Program-made: the position numbers and the translations under genes
IMG/VR virus record: IMGVR_UViG_3300046665_000548
Span: 1 to 64,000 of that record
DNA: 64,000 bases
Reading direction: 5' to 3' (one strand)
From: a virus
Notes under the pieces: generated by a model
Seen by the model: the letters and a program-made list of their open reading frames with translations, nothing else
What the model was told of the DNA's origin: nothing
Databases searched by the model: none
Shown here: positions 47,847 to 56,121 of the stretch, in pieces
Layout of the letters: the number at the start of each line of letters is the position of its first letter
How positions within the stretch are numbered: position 1 is the stretch's first letter

Positions 47847-47882
47847 GGGGGTCAGTTGCAATTTCGCGGTAATGGAGGCCAG

Positions 47883-48611
47883 ATGCGTTTTAGCGGCTCA
47901 GTTCGCTTCTACGACCGTCTTACGCCGTCTCTATCCAATTCATGTTATCTGGCGCGCGTCCAGCAGATGGTCGCGGCCGAATGGTTTGCTGAAAAGGATT
48001 TTTGCGACCACGGTGAAGAAGGTCCTTTCGCAAAGGAAATTGCATACGAACACGCCACCGAGTGGTATCATACAACTCTTCGCAACGATTGGGTTCAGCA
48101 CGGGTACGTGTTTGTCTCCAAACCTATTTGGGATGCCGGGGCATACGTTGTCGATGTCGGGTTAACTGACATGGGAGAGGACGCTCTCAAATCCATTCGG
48201 CAAGGCTACGTGTGGGACCATCCTGATCTTGTCGAGGGCACAAAGGGGGTCAATATTCCGGATACTTTAACACACTGGCGAAGGCTTATTGCGTTATTCC
48301 ATCCGGACACACCGACCCCTTCTGATCTGATTGACATGGTTCGCTCCGTATCACAGTTACCAAATATAGAATTGCACGTTCTATCCGATGATCTCGATAG
48401 TGCGATCCAGGCCCATGCGGCTGGAATGTTCTGGGATGAAAAGTCTCGTGAGCCGGACATCGAAAAATCGCTGAATTATTGGCGGATGCGAATCAAATCA
48501 ATCGAGACGCACGGCGATCCCTTGTTCAAACGGATCACTGCTGTATCCGAACATCCGGCAATGAAGCCCATCTTGTCGGAACTTATGATGTGGAAAATCT
48601 GTTTAGAGTGA
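47883..48611 (+). CDS. Phage protein of unknown function
   Basis: A 242-residue protein, MRFSGSVRFYDRLTPSLSNS, with a helical C-terminal half. ATG 47883 is set by GGAGG; a TTG at 47856 is in frame. It lies directly downstream of the radical SAM gene and may be its partner or substrate. No domain recognised. Confidence 0.65.
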   Translation: MRFSGSVRFYDRLTPSLSNSCYLARVQQMVAAEWFAEKDFCDHGEEGPFAKEIAYEHATEWYHTTLRNDWVQHGYVFVSKPIWDAGAYVVDVGLTDMGEDALKSIRQGYVWDHPDLVEGTKGVNIPDTLTHWRRLIALFHPDTPTPSDLIDMVRSVSQLPNIELHVLSDDLDSAIQAHAAGMFWDEKSREPDIEKSLNYWRMRIKSIETHGDPLFKRITAVSEHPAMKPILSELMMWKICLE

Positions 48612-48692
48612 ATGGCTTCCGGTAAGGTTTGGGTTTGCTCTCTGCAAGTTATTGATGTAGAACAAATGACAAATCTCCACACAGAGTCCTGA
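48612..48692 (+). CDS. Possible micro-protein
   Basis: A 26-codon frame starting at the base after the preceding TGA (MASGKVWVCSLQVID). No SD and no known relative; listed because it fills the otherwise empty 48612-48734 gap. Confidence 0.25.
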   Translation: MASGKVWVCSLQVIDVEQMTNLHTES

Positions 48693-48734
48693 GAAAAACA
48701 AACAGGCCGAGGGCCAAAGGGCTGGTCGCTATCA

Positions 48735-49151
48735 ATGAGTGAAGAATCCGTACATGGCCTTGTACCAACAGCACTTGTACCAACAGCACTTGAAGATATT
48801 CTAGCGTCGTTCAATAACAGCGAGACGGTCAAGTTCGGCGCTACAGGCGAGAGTTTGATTCAACGTTTATTCCGTAGGGCGTTCATTTTGATAATGGAGC
48901 ACAATGGAGTAACGGAATTCTTCAATAAACCGGTAGAGTACGAAGACACGATATTTGCCTACTACTCGGCAGAGGTAGTGAACGATTCGAAAATTATCTA
49001 TCTTAATGGGGCCGATTACATTCGGATTAACGACGAGGATGAGTGTGCAGTGATTGCCCGGCTCAAAGTTGGCGAAGGCGTTGCTTCGACTTACTACGTG
49101 GCCGCGACTAGCGAGTCGTTCGTTACTATGGCGATCATGAAGTTCACTTAA
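48735..49151 (+). CDS. Phage protein with duplicated N-terminal pentapeptide
   Basis: A 138-residue protein of unknown function. The N terminus reads LVPTALVPTAL owing to a 15-base tandem duplication. The end (ATSESFVTMAIMKFT) slightly recalls that of the 4845 product. No SD other than weak purines. Confidence 0.65.
   Translation: MSEESVHGLVPTALVPTALEDILASFNNSETVKFGATGESLIQRLFRRAFILIMEHNGVTEFFNKPVEYEDTIFAYYSAEVVNDSKIIYLNGADYIRINDEDECAVIARLKVGEGVASTYYVAATSESFVTMAIMKFT
48760..48789 (+). repeat. 15-base tandem duplication
   Basis: Two exact copies of TTGTACCAACAGCAC in frame inside the 48735 gene, adding five residues. Looks like a recent replication slip. Confidence 0.85.
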
Positions 49152-49159
49152 GGAGAACT

Positions 49160-49378
49160 ATGCAGTACATTACACAGGGCAACACGAACTTCACGATTAG
49201 AGGCGAACCGCTTAAGAAGCACACGGTGATCCGTGAGGATAAGCTTGCTCGTCTCGATAAGGTGACCGAGATTTCGAGTTTGCATCTGACCGGCCTGAAC
49301 CTTGGAGAGATCGTTACTCTGTTTCAACGGAGAGGCCCGCATTTAATGATTCGCCCGCGCAACGTCACGCTTCACTAG
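49160..49378 (+). CDS. Small phage protein of unknown function
   Basis: A 72-residue protein, MQYITQGNTNFTIRGEPLKK, with AAGGAGAA as SD and a TAG stop. No recognised domain. Confidence 0.7.
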   Translation: MQYITQGNTNFTIRGEPLKKHTVIREDKLARLDKVTEISSLHLTGLNLGEIVTLFQRRGPHLMIRPRNVTLH

Positions 49379-49388
49379 GGAGAGTTCT

Positions 49389-49871
49389 ATGGGACCGGAG
49401 GATATTCGCTGGCTCAAGATGCAACGGTGGATCAGTCATTGCATTGAGGAGATCGGGTGGGCTGCGGTCTACGTCTTTCCAACGCCGGACAAGCCAGACC
49501 TTATTCCATTCACGTACACCATCGGGCTTACGTCGAAGAATCTTCCTGAACTCATCCTGTTTGGATTGGGCGACAGGCAGGCCCACGGCATCATCTCTTC
49601 GGCAATTGCAAACCTCGATCTCACAACGGTTGAGGAGTATGTGTCGTATAATGAGGTCAGCAAAAACCTCCCTGTTGAGTTTCGCGACCTCCCGCAAAGC
49701 TCGGTTGAAGAATATCTCTGTCAGGCAAGCGCCTATTACAGCGATAAAAAGCTGGTTCGAGCCCGACAACTAATTTGGCCGGATGCTAAAGGCCGGTTTC
49801 CTTGGCATAGGGACTGTGAACCGAAATATGCTCGCCTCCAAAGCGAAGTAATCGACTGGAGATTAAACTGA
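49389..49871 (+). CDS. DUF4262 protein
   Basis: A 160-residue protein with the DUF4262 pattern: IEEIGWAAVYVFPTPDKPDL, then FTYTIGLTSKNLPELILFG and LIWPDAKGRFPW. The family is found in bacteria and phages without known function. GGGAGAG SD; stop overlaps the next ATG. Confidence 0.85.
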   Translation: MGPEDIRWLKMQRWISHCIEEIGWAAVYVFPTPDKPDLIPFTYTIGLTSKNLPELILFGLGDRQAHGIISSAIANLDLTTVEEYVSYNEVSKNLPVEFRDLPQSSVEEYLCQASAYYSDKKLVRARQLIWPDAKGRFPWHRDCEPKYARLQSEVIDWRLN

Positions 49872-50296
49872 TGCCTCTTTTTCCACTCGTCATCGGTGAA
49901 GGTGAGCGCGAAACAATTAAAGCTCTTGTCGAAACGGCTGAAGAGCAGATGATCAAGCATGACCAAATGCTTGAATTGGTCGCAAAGTCTGAGCGTGGCG
50001 AACCTGTTGGCGGTTCGATGAATGATCATCTGACAATTCAAATTCCGGTGAATTACCAAGCCACCTTCACCGTGGAAGAACATGCTCCAGAGCGGCCATT
50101 TCGTCACCTTTCAGTTTCCATCGTCAATGGGAGAAAGGGACGCGGCCCTGCGCCAGAGGCCATGGCTATGGTGATGAAAGAATTCGGTTTCCGTGGGTCT
50201 ACAACGGACCCCAATTCGAGGCTTGTAGTGTACCCGGAGACGCTAGCTGACGGAACGTTCGCCGTGAATGTCCTGGAGCCGATGCAAGACAACTGA
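49871..50296 (+). CDS. Phage protein of unknown function
   Basis: A 141-residue protein, MPLFPLVIGEGERETIKALV, starting in the DUF4262 stop. The C-terminal half is beta-rich. No recognised domain. Confidence 0.65.
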   Translation: MPLFPLVIGEGERETIKALVETAEEQMIKHDQMLELVAKSERGEPVGGSMNDHLTIQIPVNYQATFTVEEHAPERPFRHLSVSIVNGRKGRGPAPEAMAMVMKEFGFRGSTTDPNSRLVVYPETLADGTFAVNVLEPMQDN

Positions 50297-50297
50297 C

Positions 50298-50570
50298 ATG
50301 GCTTTTGTGATCAAGGACCGTGTTTCAAAGCAGTATTTCGCGCGCGGCGGAGGGTTCAATTCAAACATCAATCTGGCGAAGCAGTATGCGAATGTGTCTC
50401 AAGCCAATACCACTCTGAAGGCTGAGCTTCGCAACTGGCCTTCCTCCGCTGGGACGTTCAAAACATGTATCATCGTAGAAGTTCTGCTGCTTGACTTATC
50501 AGAGGTCAGCGATGTTCAGCGACCTTTGCTCGATGATCTTCTTCTAGTTCGTAAGCTTGAAGGGGCCTAA
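50298..50570 (+). CDS. Small phage protein of unknown function
   Basis: A 90-residue protein, MAFVIKDRVSKQYFARGGGF, one base after the preceding stop. Its first part recalls small phage proteins that begin with a KxxxYY-type strand. Overlaps the convergent 50567 gene by four bases. Confidence 0.65.
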   Translation: MAFVIKDRVSKQYFARGGGFNSNINLAKQYANVSQANTTLKAELRNWPSSAGTFKTCIIVEVLLLDLSEVSDVQRPLLDDLLLVRKLEGA

Positions 50571-50779
50571 GGCTCTGTAATTCGAGGGCCGATCTCTACA
50601 AGCTGTTGTTCGAACCATGGGTCTTGGCTACCCATGAGGCTCCACGTTTTTACTCGATTGTCCCAACCACCCGGCTGCCACCGATCTTGGCCGGGAAATT
50701 TTATCCAATAGTAGCCGGTTTCTCTATCAACGTCGGAATGCTTCAGATGGTACTGAAGAAGATAGTCTATTCTCGACAT
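50567..50779 (-). CDS. Small phage protein of unknown function
   Basis: A 70-residue Trp-rich protein, MSRIDYLLQYHLKHSDVDRE. GAGGGAC SD; ends at TAG. It follows pyrB on the same strand. Confidence 0.6.
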   Translation of the reverse strand: MSRIDYLLQYHLKHSDVDRETGYYWIKFPGQDRWQPGGWDNRVKTWSLMGSQDPWFEQQLVEIGPRITEP

Positions 50780-50791
50780 AGGTCCCTCCGG

Positions 50792-51700
50792 TTATCTTTT
50801 CGCCAAATAGTCTAGAATCGCCATTCGAACAGCAACTCCGTACTCAACTTGCTTTCGAATAACAGAATTTTCACCGTCCGCAACATCAGACGCGATTTCC
50901 GTCCCTCGGTTCATCGGACCTGGATGCATGACCATAACGTCCGGAATGGCCAAGGCCATTTTTTCGGCTGTTAGTCCGTAATTGTCATGGTAATCCTCCA
51001 TAGAAAATTCCGGCATGTCAGTAAAGCGCTCTTTTTGAATGCGCAGCATCATGATCGCATTAGCGTCTTCGATACCCTCCTCCATATTGGAGAGGATCGG
51101 AATGCCGGGAAAGTCTTCGGCCGCAGGCTGCATGGCCGGAGGTGCGACAAGACGAACTCTTGCTCCCAGTTTGGAAAGCAACAGTGCGTTCGACCGAGCT
51201 ACGCGAGAATGTTTGATATCTCCGCAGATTGCGACGTTGATGTTATCGAGCGTCTTGAAACGATCCACCAATACAAGGGCGTCCGCCATCGCTTGCGTCG
51301 GATGCTCGTTAGTGCCGTCGCCCCCGTTGATCACGGGGCAACCTGCATATTGATGATGATCGTGAGGGGCAAAGTTCTGCGGATGGCGAATGACAAAGAT
51401 ATCCGGCTTCATAGCGCTGAGTGTAAGCAAGGTGTCTTTCAGAGACTCGCCCTTCTGAGCCGACGATCCCGCCTCGGTTACGTTCACAACGTCGAGCCCG
51501 AGTCTCTTTCCAGCGATCTCGAATGATACGCGAGTTCGAGTGGAATTCTCGTAGAACAAGTTTATCAGCGTAAGGCCGTTCAGGAAATTGTACTTCTTGT
51601 CGCTCTTCGAACGGTTAGACCGAACGTATTGCCAAGCATCATCTAGAATTGTGTTGATGGTATCAAGATCGAGACTGTCGATGCCGAGAAAATGACGCAT
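50792..51700 (-). CDS. pyrB: Aspartate carbamoyltransferase catalytic chain
   Basis: A 302-residue enzyme of full length (E. coli 311). STRTR (53-57) binds carbamoyl phosphate, HPTQ is at 133-136, and HPGPMNRGTEI is near the C terminus. It condenses aspartate with carbamoyl phosphate, the first committed step of pyrimidine synthesis. No PyrI or PyrC gene is near. ATG 51700 (MRHFLGIDSL) matches other PyrB starts, though it lacks an SD; ATG 51778 is also in frame. A boost of pyrimidine supply for replication is the likely use. Confidence 0.93.
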   Translation of the reverse strand: MRHFLGIDSLDLDTINTILDDAWQYVRSNRSKSDKKYNFLNGLTLINLFYENSTRTRVSFEIAGKRLGLDVVNVTEAGSSAQKGESLKDTLLTLSAMKPDIFVIRHPQNFAPHDHHQYAGCPVINGGDGTNEHPTQAMADALVLVDRFKTLDNINVAICGDIKHSRVARSNALLLSKLGARVRLVAPPAMQPAAEDFPGIPILSNMEEGIEDANAIMMLRIQKERFTDMPEFSMEDYHDNYGLTAEKMALAIPDVMVMHPGPMNRGTEIASDVADGENSVIRKQVEYGVAVRMAILDYLAKR

Positions 51701-51815
51701 AAAGAAATGATCCTGAACGATGATTAAACCTTCGAATTGGTATCGGACACTGAAGATGGTTGCAACCATTTTGTCCAAGATATAGGGTATTTCATCACAT
51801 CAATGAGGACTAGCG

Positions 51816-52061
51816 ATGTCAATTGACTTCACAAAACTCCAGCCTGTCTCAGTCGAGGTTGATCCGAATGAAGAGGTATCAGCGATCATCAAGATGCAGC
51901 CCGGTCGCAAACCATCGAAATACCGAATGCGTATCGTGGATGACATTTACACGATTGACACCACGAGAGGAGAGTTCGACCGTCTTCAGAAGAGTGACGA
52001 TGTGATATCGATTACTCTGAACGAGAAGCTATCTATGATAGGTGATGTTCCAGATAAATAA
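51816..52061 (+). CDS. Small phage protein of unknown function
   Basis: An 81-residue acidic protein, MSIDFTKLQPVSVEVDPNEE, with GAGGACTAGCG upstream. Its TAA is part of the late box GATAAATAA for the next gene. Confidence 0.65.
   Translation: MSIDFTKLQPVSVEVDPNEEVSAIIKMQPGRKPSKYRMRIVDDIYTIDTTRGEFDRLQKSDDVISITLNEKLSMIGDVPDK
52054..52060 (+). promoter_or_regulatory. T4 late promoter box
   Basis: GATAAATA (box ATAAATA) followed after four bases by ATG 52065; the first ATG at 52061 would stop after two codons. Confidence 0.65.
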
Positions 52062-52064
52062 TGG

Positions 52065-52304
52065 ATGACTGACACACCGACAGAAGAAACACCACTTGGC
52101 CCGCGTACGCGTGTTACTGCTGCCGCCATCGGTGGATCGTTCGCGATGGGAATGGCGATCTACCTTGTATTAAAGGGATCGCCAACCAACTCTCTTCACG
52201 AGAGTGCCCTGTCATGGTCTTACTTGATGATGGTTGGTATCCTCATTGGTCTCGGTTTTGGGGCGATCAAAGACCTCATGCCGTCTTGGTTCGTCAAAAA
52301 GTAA
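52065..52304 (+). CDS. Two-helix membrane protein, holin candidate
   Basis: A 79-residue protein with two transmembrane helices (about 17-38 and 48-70) joined by a short loop and a charged C terminus (PSWFVKK). Size, topology and late promoter fit a class II holin, which would release endolysin to the wall; this is inference. Confidence 0.6.
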   Translation: MTDTPTEETPLGPRTRVTAAAIGGSFAMGMAIYLVLKGSPTNSLHESALSWSYLMMVGILIGLGFGAIKDLMPSWFVKK

Positions 52305-52544
52305 TTAACCCGGCCAGGGGTGAGACAGCGTAACATTAATGCTTTCCATGATATCGCCACCACACGCAGTTGCGCGCAGGTTGTCTATCGTGCATGAATA
52401 CACACCAGGATCGTTGTTGCTCTCGATAGCATCGGCAAACGCCCGTAGTTTGGCCGCTATAATTTGGTGAGCTTTTTCTCGACCTAACTCATCACAGAGC
52501 AGACGGTAGGTGTACTTTTTACCCTTCGGGGCTACGTCGCTCAT
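52305..52544 (-). CDS. Small phage protein of unknown function
   Basis: A 79-residue protein, MSDVAPKGKKYTYRLLCDEL, with a helical middle. Its ATG overlaps the stop of the Pth2 gene upstream. Confidence 0.65.
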   Translation of the reverse strand: MSDVAPKGKKYTYRLLCDELGREKAHQIIAAKLRAFADAIESNNDPGVYSCTIDNLRATACGGDIMESINVTLSHPWPG

Positions 52545-52909
52545 AGGAGCCTCAAGCGTTTGAGAAAAGCCGGGAGTTCGTCGTGATAAGCCGGGCCGAA
52601 CGCGCACACAGTTGCTGTGTTCGGTTCGAGTTCTGAACGGCCAGCGTCATGGATAATATAGGTCGGTATCCCGGCCTGTCTTGCCTCTTCATGAACACGG
52701 CGCAACGCGGTCTCGCTGTCAGCCCGAACTGTTATCTTAGGGGTTGCATCTTCGAGATACTTCGAGAATATCTCAGGCTGCTGTTTCTGAGCCACAAGAT
52801 GCAAGTGTCCAAAAGCATGACCGGCCTGAGCACAAGCCTTGCCAATGCTCATACCGAGATCGGTACGCACGGCCAGCCACATCTTCAATTCACGTTTAGG
52901 CGTATCCAT
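52541..52909 (-). CDS. Pth2-family peptidyl-tRNA hydrolase (second copy)
   Basis: A 122-residue protein: MWLAVRTDLGMSIGKACAQA near the start, GHAFGHL, and ATVCAFGPA near the end. Same fold as the 1194 product but clearly diverged, and with a normal, uninterrupted start. Catalytic Lys and Gln positions are kept. It recycles peptidyl-tRNA. Confidence 0.85.
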   Translation of the reverse strand: MDTPKRELKMWLAVRTDLGMSIGKACAQAGHAFGHLHLVAQKQQPEIFSKYLEDATPKITVRADSETALRRVHEEARQAGIPTYIIHDAGRSELEPNTATVCAFGPAYHDELPAFLKRLRLL

Positions 52910-52915
52910 TTGATC

Positions 52916-53401
52916 CTACCATGGCCTTATAGCGATCTGATCCGTCGTCAGATTTTGAAGATCGTTGAAACGGATATCCCCCTCAGCCTGATTCTTGATG
53001 CGATAAAGCTCCATCATAGTCGAACCGTCCATATTACGGCGATCTCTCAGGCTAAGAGTTACAAAGAAATCGTCACTATCGATGACCGATGGCGAATTGT
53101 TTCTCTCGTCGCAAATCACATCAGAGCTATAGAGCAAACCCTGATTTGTGAAATTGACTAGAATTGTCTTGAAAAAACTAGCGACAAATGCTCGCTGAAA
53201 GGAGTCGTTGTGTGCGAACAGCAACCCGCCGTCTTCTGTGCGAAAGCGACTTGCCCACCAACTGACGCGATATGCCGTCAGCAGATTGACGTGCGCCCTC
53301 GTCCGAGGCGGAAGCAAGGGCGCGATCTCGACGTACTTACGCAGTTGCTCGGAAATATTGCGAGTCAGCCGGTCAGGATAATCTAAACCTGCAAACTGCA
53401 T
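52916..53401 (-). CDS. Phage protein of unknown function
   Basis: A 161-residue protein, MQFAGLDYPDRLTRNISEQL. GAGG six bases upstream favours ATG 53401 over 53407. Ends at TAG, six bases before pth2. No recognised domain. Confidence 0.65.
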   Translation of the reverse strand: MQFAGLDYPDRLTRNISEQLRKYVEIAPLLPPRTRAHVNLLTAYRVSWWASRFRTEDGGLLFAHNDSFQRAFVASFFKTILVNFTNQGLLYSSDVICDERNNSPSVIDSDDFFVTLSLRDRRNMDGSTMMELYRIKNQAEGDIRFNDLQNLTTDQIAIRPW

Positions 53402-53409
53402 TGCCATCC

Positions 53410-53652
53410 TCAGGTATTAGCCGGTGTCGAAGCCGCCGCTTTCTTCAGAACTGCATTCACGGTCATCTTGTGAATTGGATATTCGAGGATCATGAAGCAG
53501 AGCGCGGCTACGCCAAAACCGATGATCTTCGGATCAATACCCATCGGGGATACAAACGGTTCTATGAGAGGGGTTTGAGCGAACAGTGTCCAAGAATATC
53601 CTGCGCTGCCGCAGACAAGGAAAAGAAGGGCGTGAAAAAATATACGTGCCAT
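53410..53652 (-). CDS. Small membrane protein
   Basis: An 80-residue protein with two hydrophobic helices (about 4-22 and 43-60), an N-terminal signal-like start (MARIFFHALLFLVCGSAGYS) and an Ala/Thr-rich tail. It could be a holin, antiholin or spanin component; no decisive feature. Confidence 0.6.
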   Translation of the reverse strand: MARIFFHALLFLVCGSAGYSWTLFAQTPLIEPFVSPMGIDPKIIGFGVAALCFMILEYPIHKMTVNAVLKKAAASTPANT

Positions 53653-53669
53653 GGGGTTACTCCGGGGAA

Positions 53670-53957
53670 TTAAGACTTAAAGCGAATCCAGAACAGAGTT
53701 GCGTCTGCTTCTGTGGAAACTTCGATGAACGTGTATACGTTCGACTGGCAGATGAAATGGGAAATGCCGTAAGATTCAAGCCATGCTGACATCTCAGCAA
53801 GGTCATCATCCGTCTGCCTTCGTTCAAAGAAGAAGACATGATCGGTGCCTTGCCAATCTTCGCGGCGCTTTTGCTCGTCCGGACGAGCAAACGATACTAT
53901 CTCAAGAAAATAGTCTTCGTACTTCTTCCTATCAATAGTTTGTAGTTTCACTGTCAT
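53670..53957 (-). CDS. Small phage protein, FKLRWG-type C-terminal family (divergent)
   Basis: A 95-residue protein ending EVSTEADATLFWIRFKS, which keeps the DAxLF core and terminal position of the family. Helix SAWLESYGISHF aligns with the WC..N.G helix of other members. Function unknown. Confidence 0.65.
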   Translation of the reverse strand: MTVKLQTIDRKKYEDYFLEIVSFARPDEQKRREDWQGTDHVFFFERRQTDDDLAEMSAWLESYGISHFICQSNVYTFIEVSTEADATLFWIRFKS

Positions 53958-54008
53958 GATACTCGCCTAATACAGGCAGCGTATTACGCGAGCCCTCCAA
54001 GGTCAATT

Positions 54009-54272
54009 TTATCCCTGCGCGCCTATTGGAAGACCGTCACGATAGATGACGGCGCGTTTACCTAAAGGCGGGCCAAGATCGTGGTCGTAGATACCATCCA
54101 GGGGCGTTTCTGTCCCGCACGTTACCGCGCAGACCTTGCCGTCCGGGGACCGCATGTAAGTGGGACCGCCACAAGTCTCATCGGCATGTTGGAGACGGCG
54201 GCAGTCTTCATCGAACGTCCACCCTGCCGCCTGTAGGTTTTTGGTCTGTTCGAAGCGTCCGAATTCCACCAC
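54009..54272 (-). CDS. Small phage protein of unknown function
   Basis: An 87-residue protein from GTG 54272, with three Cys (DCRR, TCGG, VTCG) and a C-terminal Gly/Pro-rich part. Starts one base after the stop of the 54274 gene. Confidence 0.55.
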   Translation of the reverse strand: MVEFGRFEQTKNLQAAGWTFDEDCRRLQHADETCGGPTYMRSPDGKVCAVTCGTETPLDGIYDHDLGPPLGKRAVIYRDGLPIGAQG

Positions 54273-54273
54273 T

Positions 54274-54534
54274 CTATCCTTCCTTCATAAAGGGCTCGGA
54301 AATGTCCCACGCCCAGTTGATGTTCTTTGCAACCGACAGCATATCAAAGGAAGCGTTTTCCAGGCTCTGCGCGAGCTTAAAGCGTTCTCTCCCGGAATCT
54401 GCTTTTGCGTCCTTATCAAGCTGCTCTGCGATGGCGTAGAGCAGATCGCGCAGCGCATCGTAGCGAAGGTCTGTGATCGCCTTAGCCGCATCCTGGTGGC
54501 TCTCAAAGCCTTTGAGAAGGGGTGAGTGCCGCAT
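54274..54534 (-). CDS. Small helical phage protein
   Basis: An 86-residue protein, MRHSPLLKGFESHQDAAKAI. Its ATG overlaps the stop of the GcrA-like gene, so it is coupled to it. Ends at TAG. Function unknown. Confidence 0.65.
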   Translation of the reverse strand: MRHSPLLKGFESHQDAAKAITDLRYDALRDLLYAIAEQLDKDAKADSGRERFKLAQSLENASFDMLSVAKNINWAWDISEPFMKEG

Positions 54535-55130
54535 CAGCGCACCAAGAGCCGGTCGGCGTGCTGTGAGCACCACGAGGACGTGGCGGTTTCCGTGCGTTTT
54601 CCGCAGAACCGTTTGTCTTCGATGGGGATTTCCAACTGGTCGCCCCAAAGCGGCCAGCGACACTGGCAGCTTTTCACGTCAAAGAAACTGACGCCATTGC
54701 CATTGACCACAGGGCGTTCGAGGACTGGCTCACTCTGTTTGATGATTGGAGTGGGGTGCCACGGGAGATCGATTACATCGTCGTCGCCATCGTCGTCTTC
54801 TACCTGTTCTGCCACAACCTCAACGGGTTCTGGCTTAACTACAACGGGCTTGGACTTGGGTTTAGGGGGCTCGACGGCCTCCGTCTCGGTTGCTTTCTCT
54901 TCGGAAGCCTTGGGCTTCTTCGAGACGGCATTACCGGACTTTCCTCGAAGGACAGGGTTCTCGTATTTCTTGATGTCATCCCGAACTTTTGAGGTTCGAT
55001 GCATCTTGCCGATTACGGAATTGCGCGTCGTGCCAAGCTCATCGGCAATCTGCTGCGCGCCTGCGCCGTTGTTCCACATGACAATGGCGCGTTCAGTCGT
55101 CGCCTCTGTCCATTCAAATCTTACGTCCAT
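54534..55130 (-). CDS. gcrA: GcrA-family cell-cycle regulator
   Basis: A 198-residue protein. The N-terminal HTH (FEWTEATTERAIVMWNNGAG, then IADELGTTRNSVIGKMHR, residues 5-46) and the C-terminal segment (CQCRWPLWG, FCGKRTE, SSWCSQHA) are both typical of GcrA. An acidic linker lies between. In Alphaproteobacteria GcrA binds sigma70 and GANTC sites methylated by CcrM and activates cell-cycle genes. A phage copy could redirect host transcription. ATG 55130 or 55139. Confidence 0.85.
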   Translation of the reverse strand: MDVRFEWTEATTERAIVMWNNGAGAQQIADELGTTRNSVIGKMHRTSKVRDDIKKYENPVLRGKSGNAVSKKPKASEEKATETEAVEPPKPKSKPVVVKPEPVEVVAEQVEDDDGDDDVIDLPWHPTPIIKQSEPVLERPVVNGNGVSFFDVKSCQCRWPLWGDQLEIPIEDKRFCGKRTETATSSWCSQHADRLLVR

Positions 55131-55237
55131 GAACCACATCCATCCAAAAAACGAATCAGTTGTTTATTTTGGTATGCGTCGTTCAGACGAACGTCAAGCA
55201 GAATGGTTGGTTCCCCACGGTTTTTTCGGTAAAATGG

Positions 55238-55585
55238 TTATACCTTGTCGGTCTTGCTGATATGACCGACCAGTCGCCAACCATCTGAATTGGTGAGGAT
55301 GCGAAGCGCGTGCGGCTTCAACCCACCGCGCAAAATCTCAGTAGCGCGGTCAAAATTCATTTGGAATTCGCCGTGACGGACTGACGTGGCGGCGGCCAGA
55401 ATGCGACGGCGGAACTCGTCCTCGTTGTCGCAACGGAACGAAAGGGTGCCAATCGTCACTACCTTATCATCCTGAAGATGATAATGAATGTGGACGGTTT
55501 GACTTGATGATTCGACAGCAGCCCGGCTGGTGCCGAACTCACGAACATCATCGAGTACGATCAGTGCGTTCTTGAAACATCCCAT
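55238..55585 (-). CDS. Phage protein of unknown function
   Basis: A 115-residue protein, MGCFKNALIVLDDVREFGTS, probably alpha/beta. The ATG lies six bases after the -10 box at 55592, with no SD, so leaderless translation is likely. Confidence 0.65.
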   Translation of the reverse strand: MGCFKNALIVLDDVREFGTSRAAVESSSQTVHIHYHLQDDKVVTIGTLSFRCDNEDEFRRRILAAATSVRHGEFQMNFDRATEILRGGLKPHALRILTNSDGWRLVGHISKTDKV

Positions 55586-55591
55586 GCACCA

Positions 55592-55619
55592 AAACTATCA
55601 CGTTTTGAAAAAACGTCAA
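55592..55619 (-). promoter_or_regulatory. Early-type promoter
   Basis: On the minus strand TTGACG (55619-55614), 16-base spacer, TAGTTT (55597-55592). The -35 box includes the TGA stop of the 55616 gene. Confidence 0.65.
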
Positions 55620-56116
55620 GCATTTTTTCGAGCGAAAGTTTCTTCCAGGATCGCCATATATCTGGCCTCCGTTTCGGGGTGTAGCCTGACCCGATGCTTG
55701 TTTGCCTGATACCACTGCCATGATGCAATATCCTTCGGCCAGCTACCGGATGCTCCACGACTAGATGCTAGCCAATCGGCAGCCATTTCGCGCAAATATT
55801 TCTCTGGGATAGGCAGAGGGTCGCCGTCCTTCCATTCACCGCGCGAATGGCACGTCACGGGTATCCAATATTCCCAGTGATGCGGATTTGTGTTCTGGTG
55901 GTGGTTCCAAGCGATCTCAAAGCCCACGGGATCACTAGCATCGCCCATGATGTGCCGAGCATAGTGAGGAAGCTCGGACGGCATAAACTTGGTCCAGTCA
56001 TGGATCAGCAATAGCCACAAGGGTGCACCAGACCATAGACCGGCGCGAATCACGTATACCTTGTGCCAAAACACAAGTTTGAGAAATTTGGCGAGTGGTT
56101 TTAGATTTCTAAACAC
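55616..56116 (-). CDS. DUF5662 protein
   Basis: A 166-residue protein with the DUF5662 pattern: LLIHDWTKFMPSELPHYARH, then NHHQNTNPHHWEYWIPV and PIPEKYLREMAADWLA. The His/Asp-rich core recalls HD-type hydrolases. Function unknown; common in phages. GTG 56116 lies five bases after the -10 box; a longer form from TTG 56137 would start inside the promoter. Confidence 0.8.
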   Translation of the reverse strand: MFRNLKPLAKFLKLVFWHKVYVIRAGLWSGAPLWLLLIHDWTKFMPSELPHYARHIMGDASDPVGFEIAWNHHQNTNPHHWEYWIPVTCHSRGEWKDGDPLPIPEKYLREMAADWLASSRGASGSWPKDIASWQWYQANKHRVRLHPETEARYMAILEETFARKNA

Positions 56117-56121
56117 GTTCA

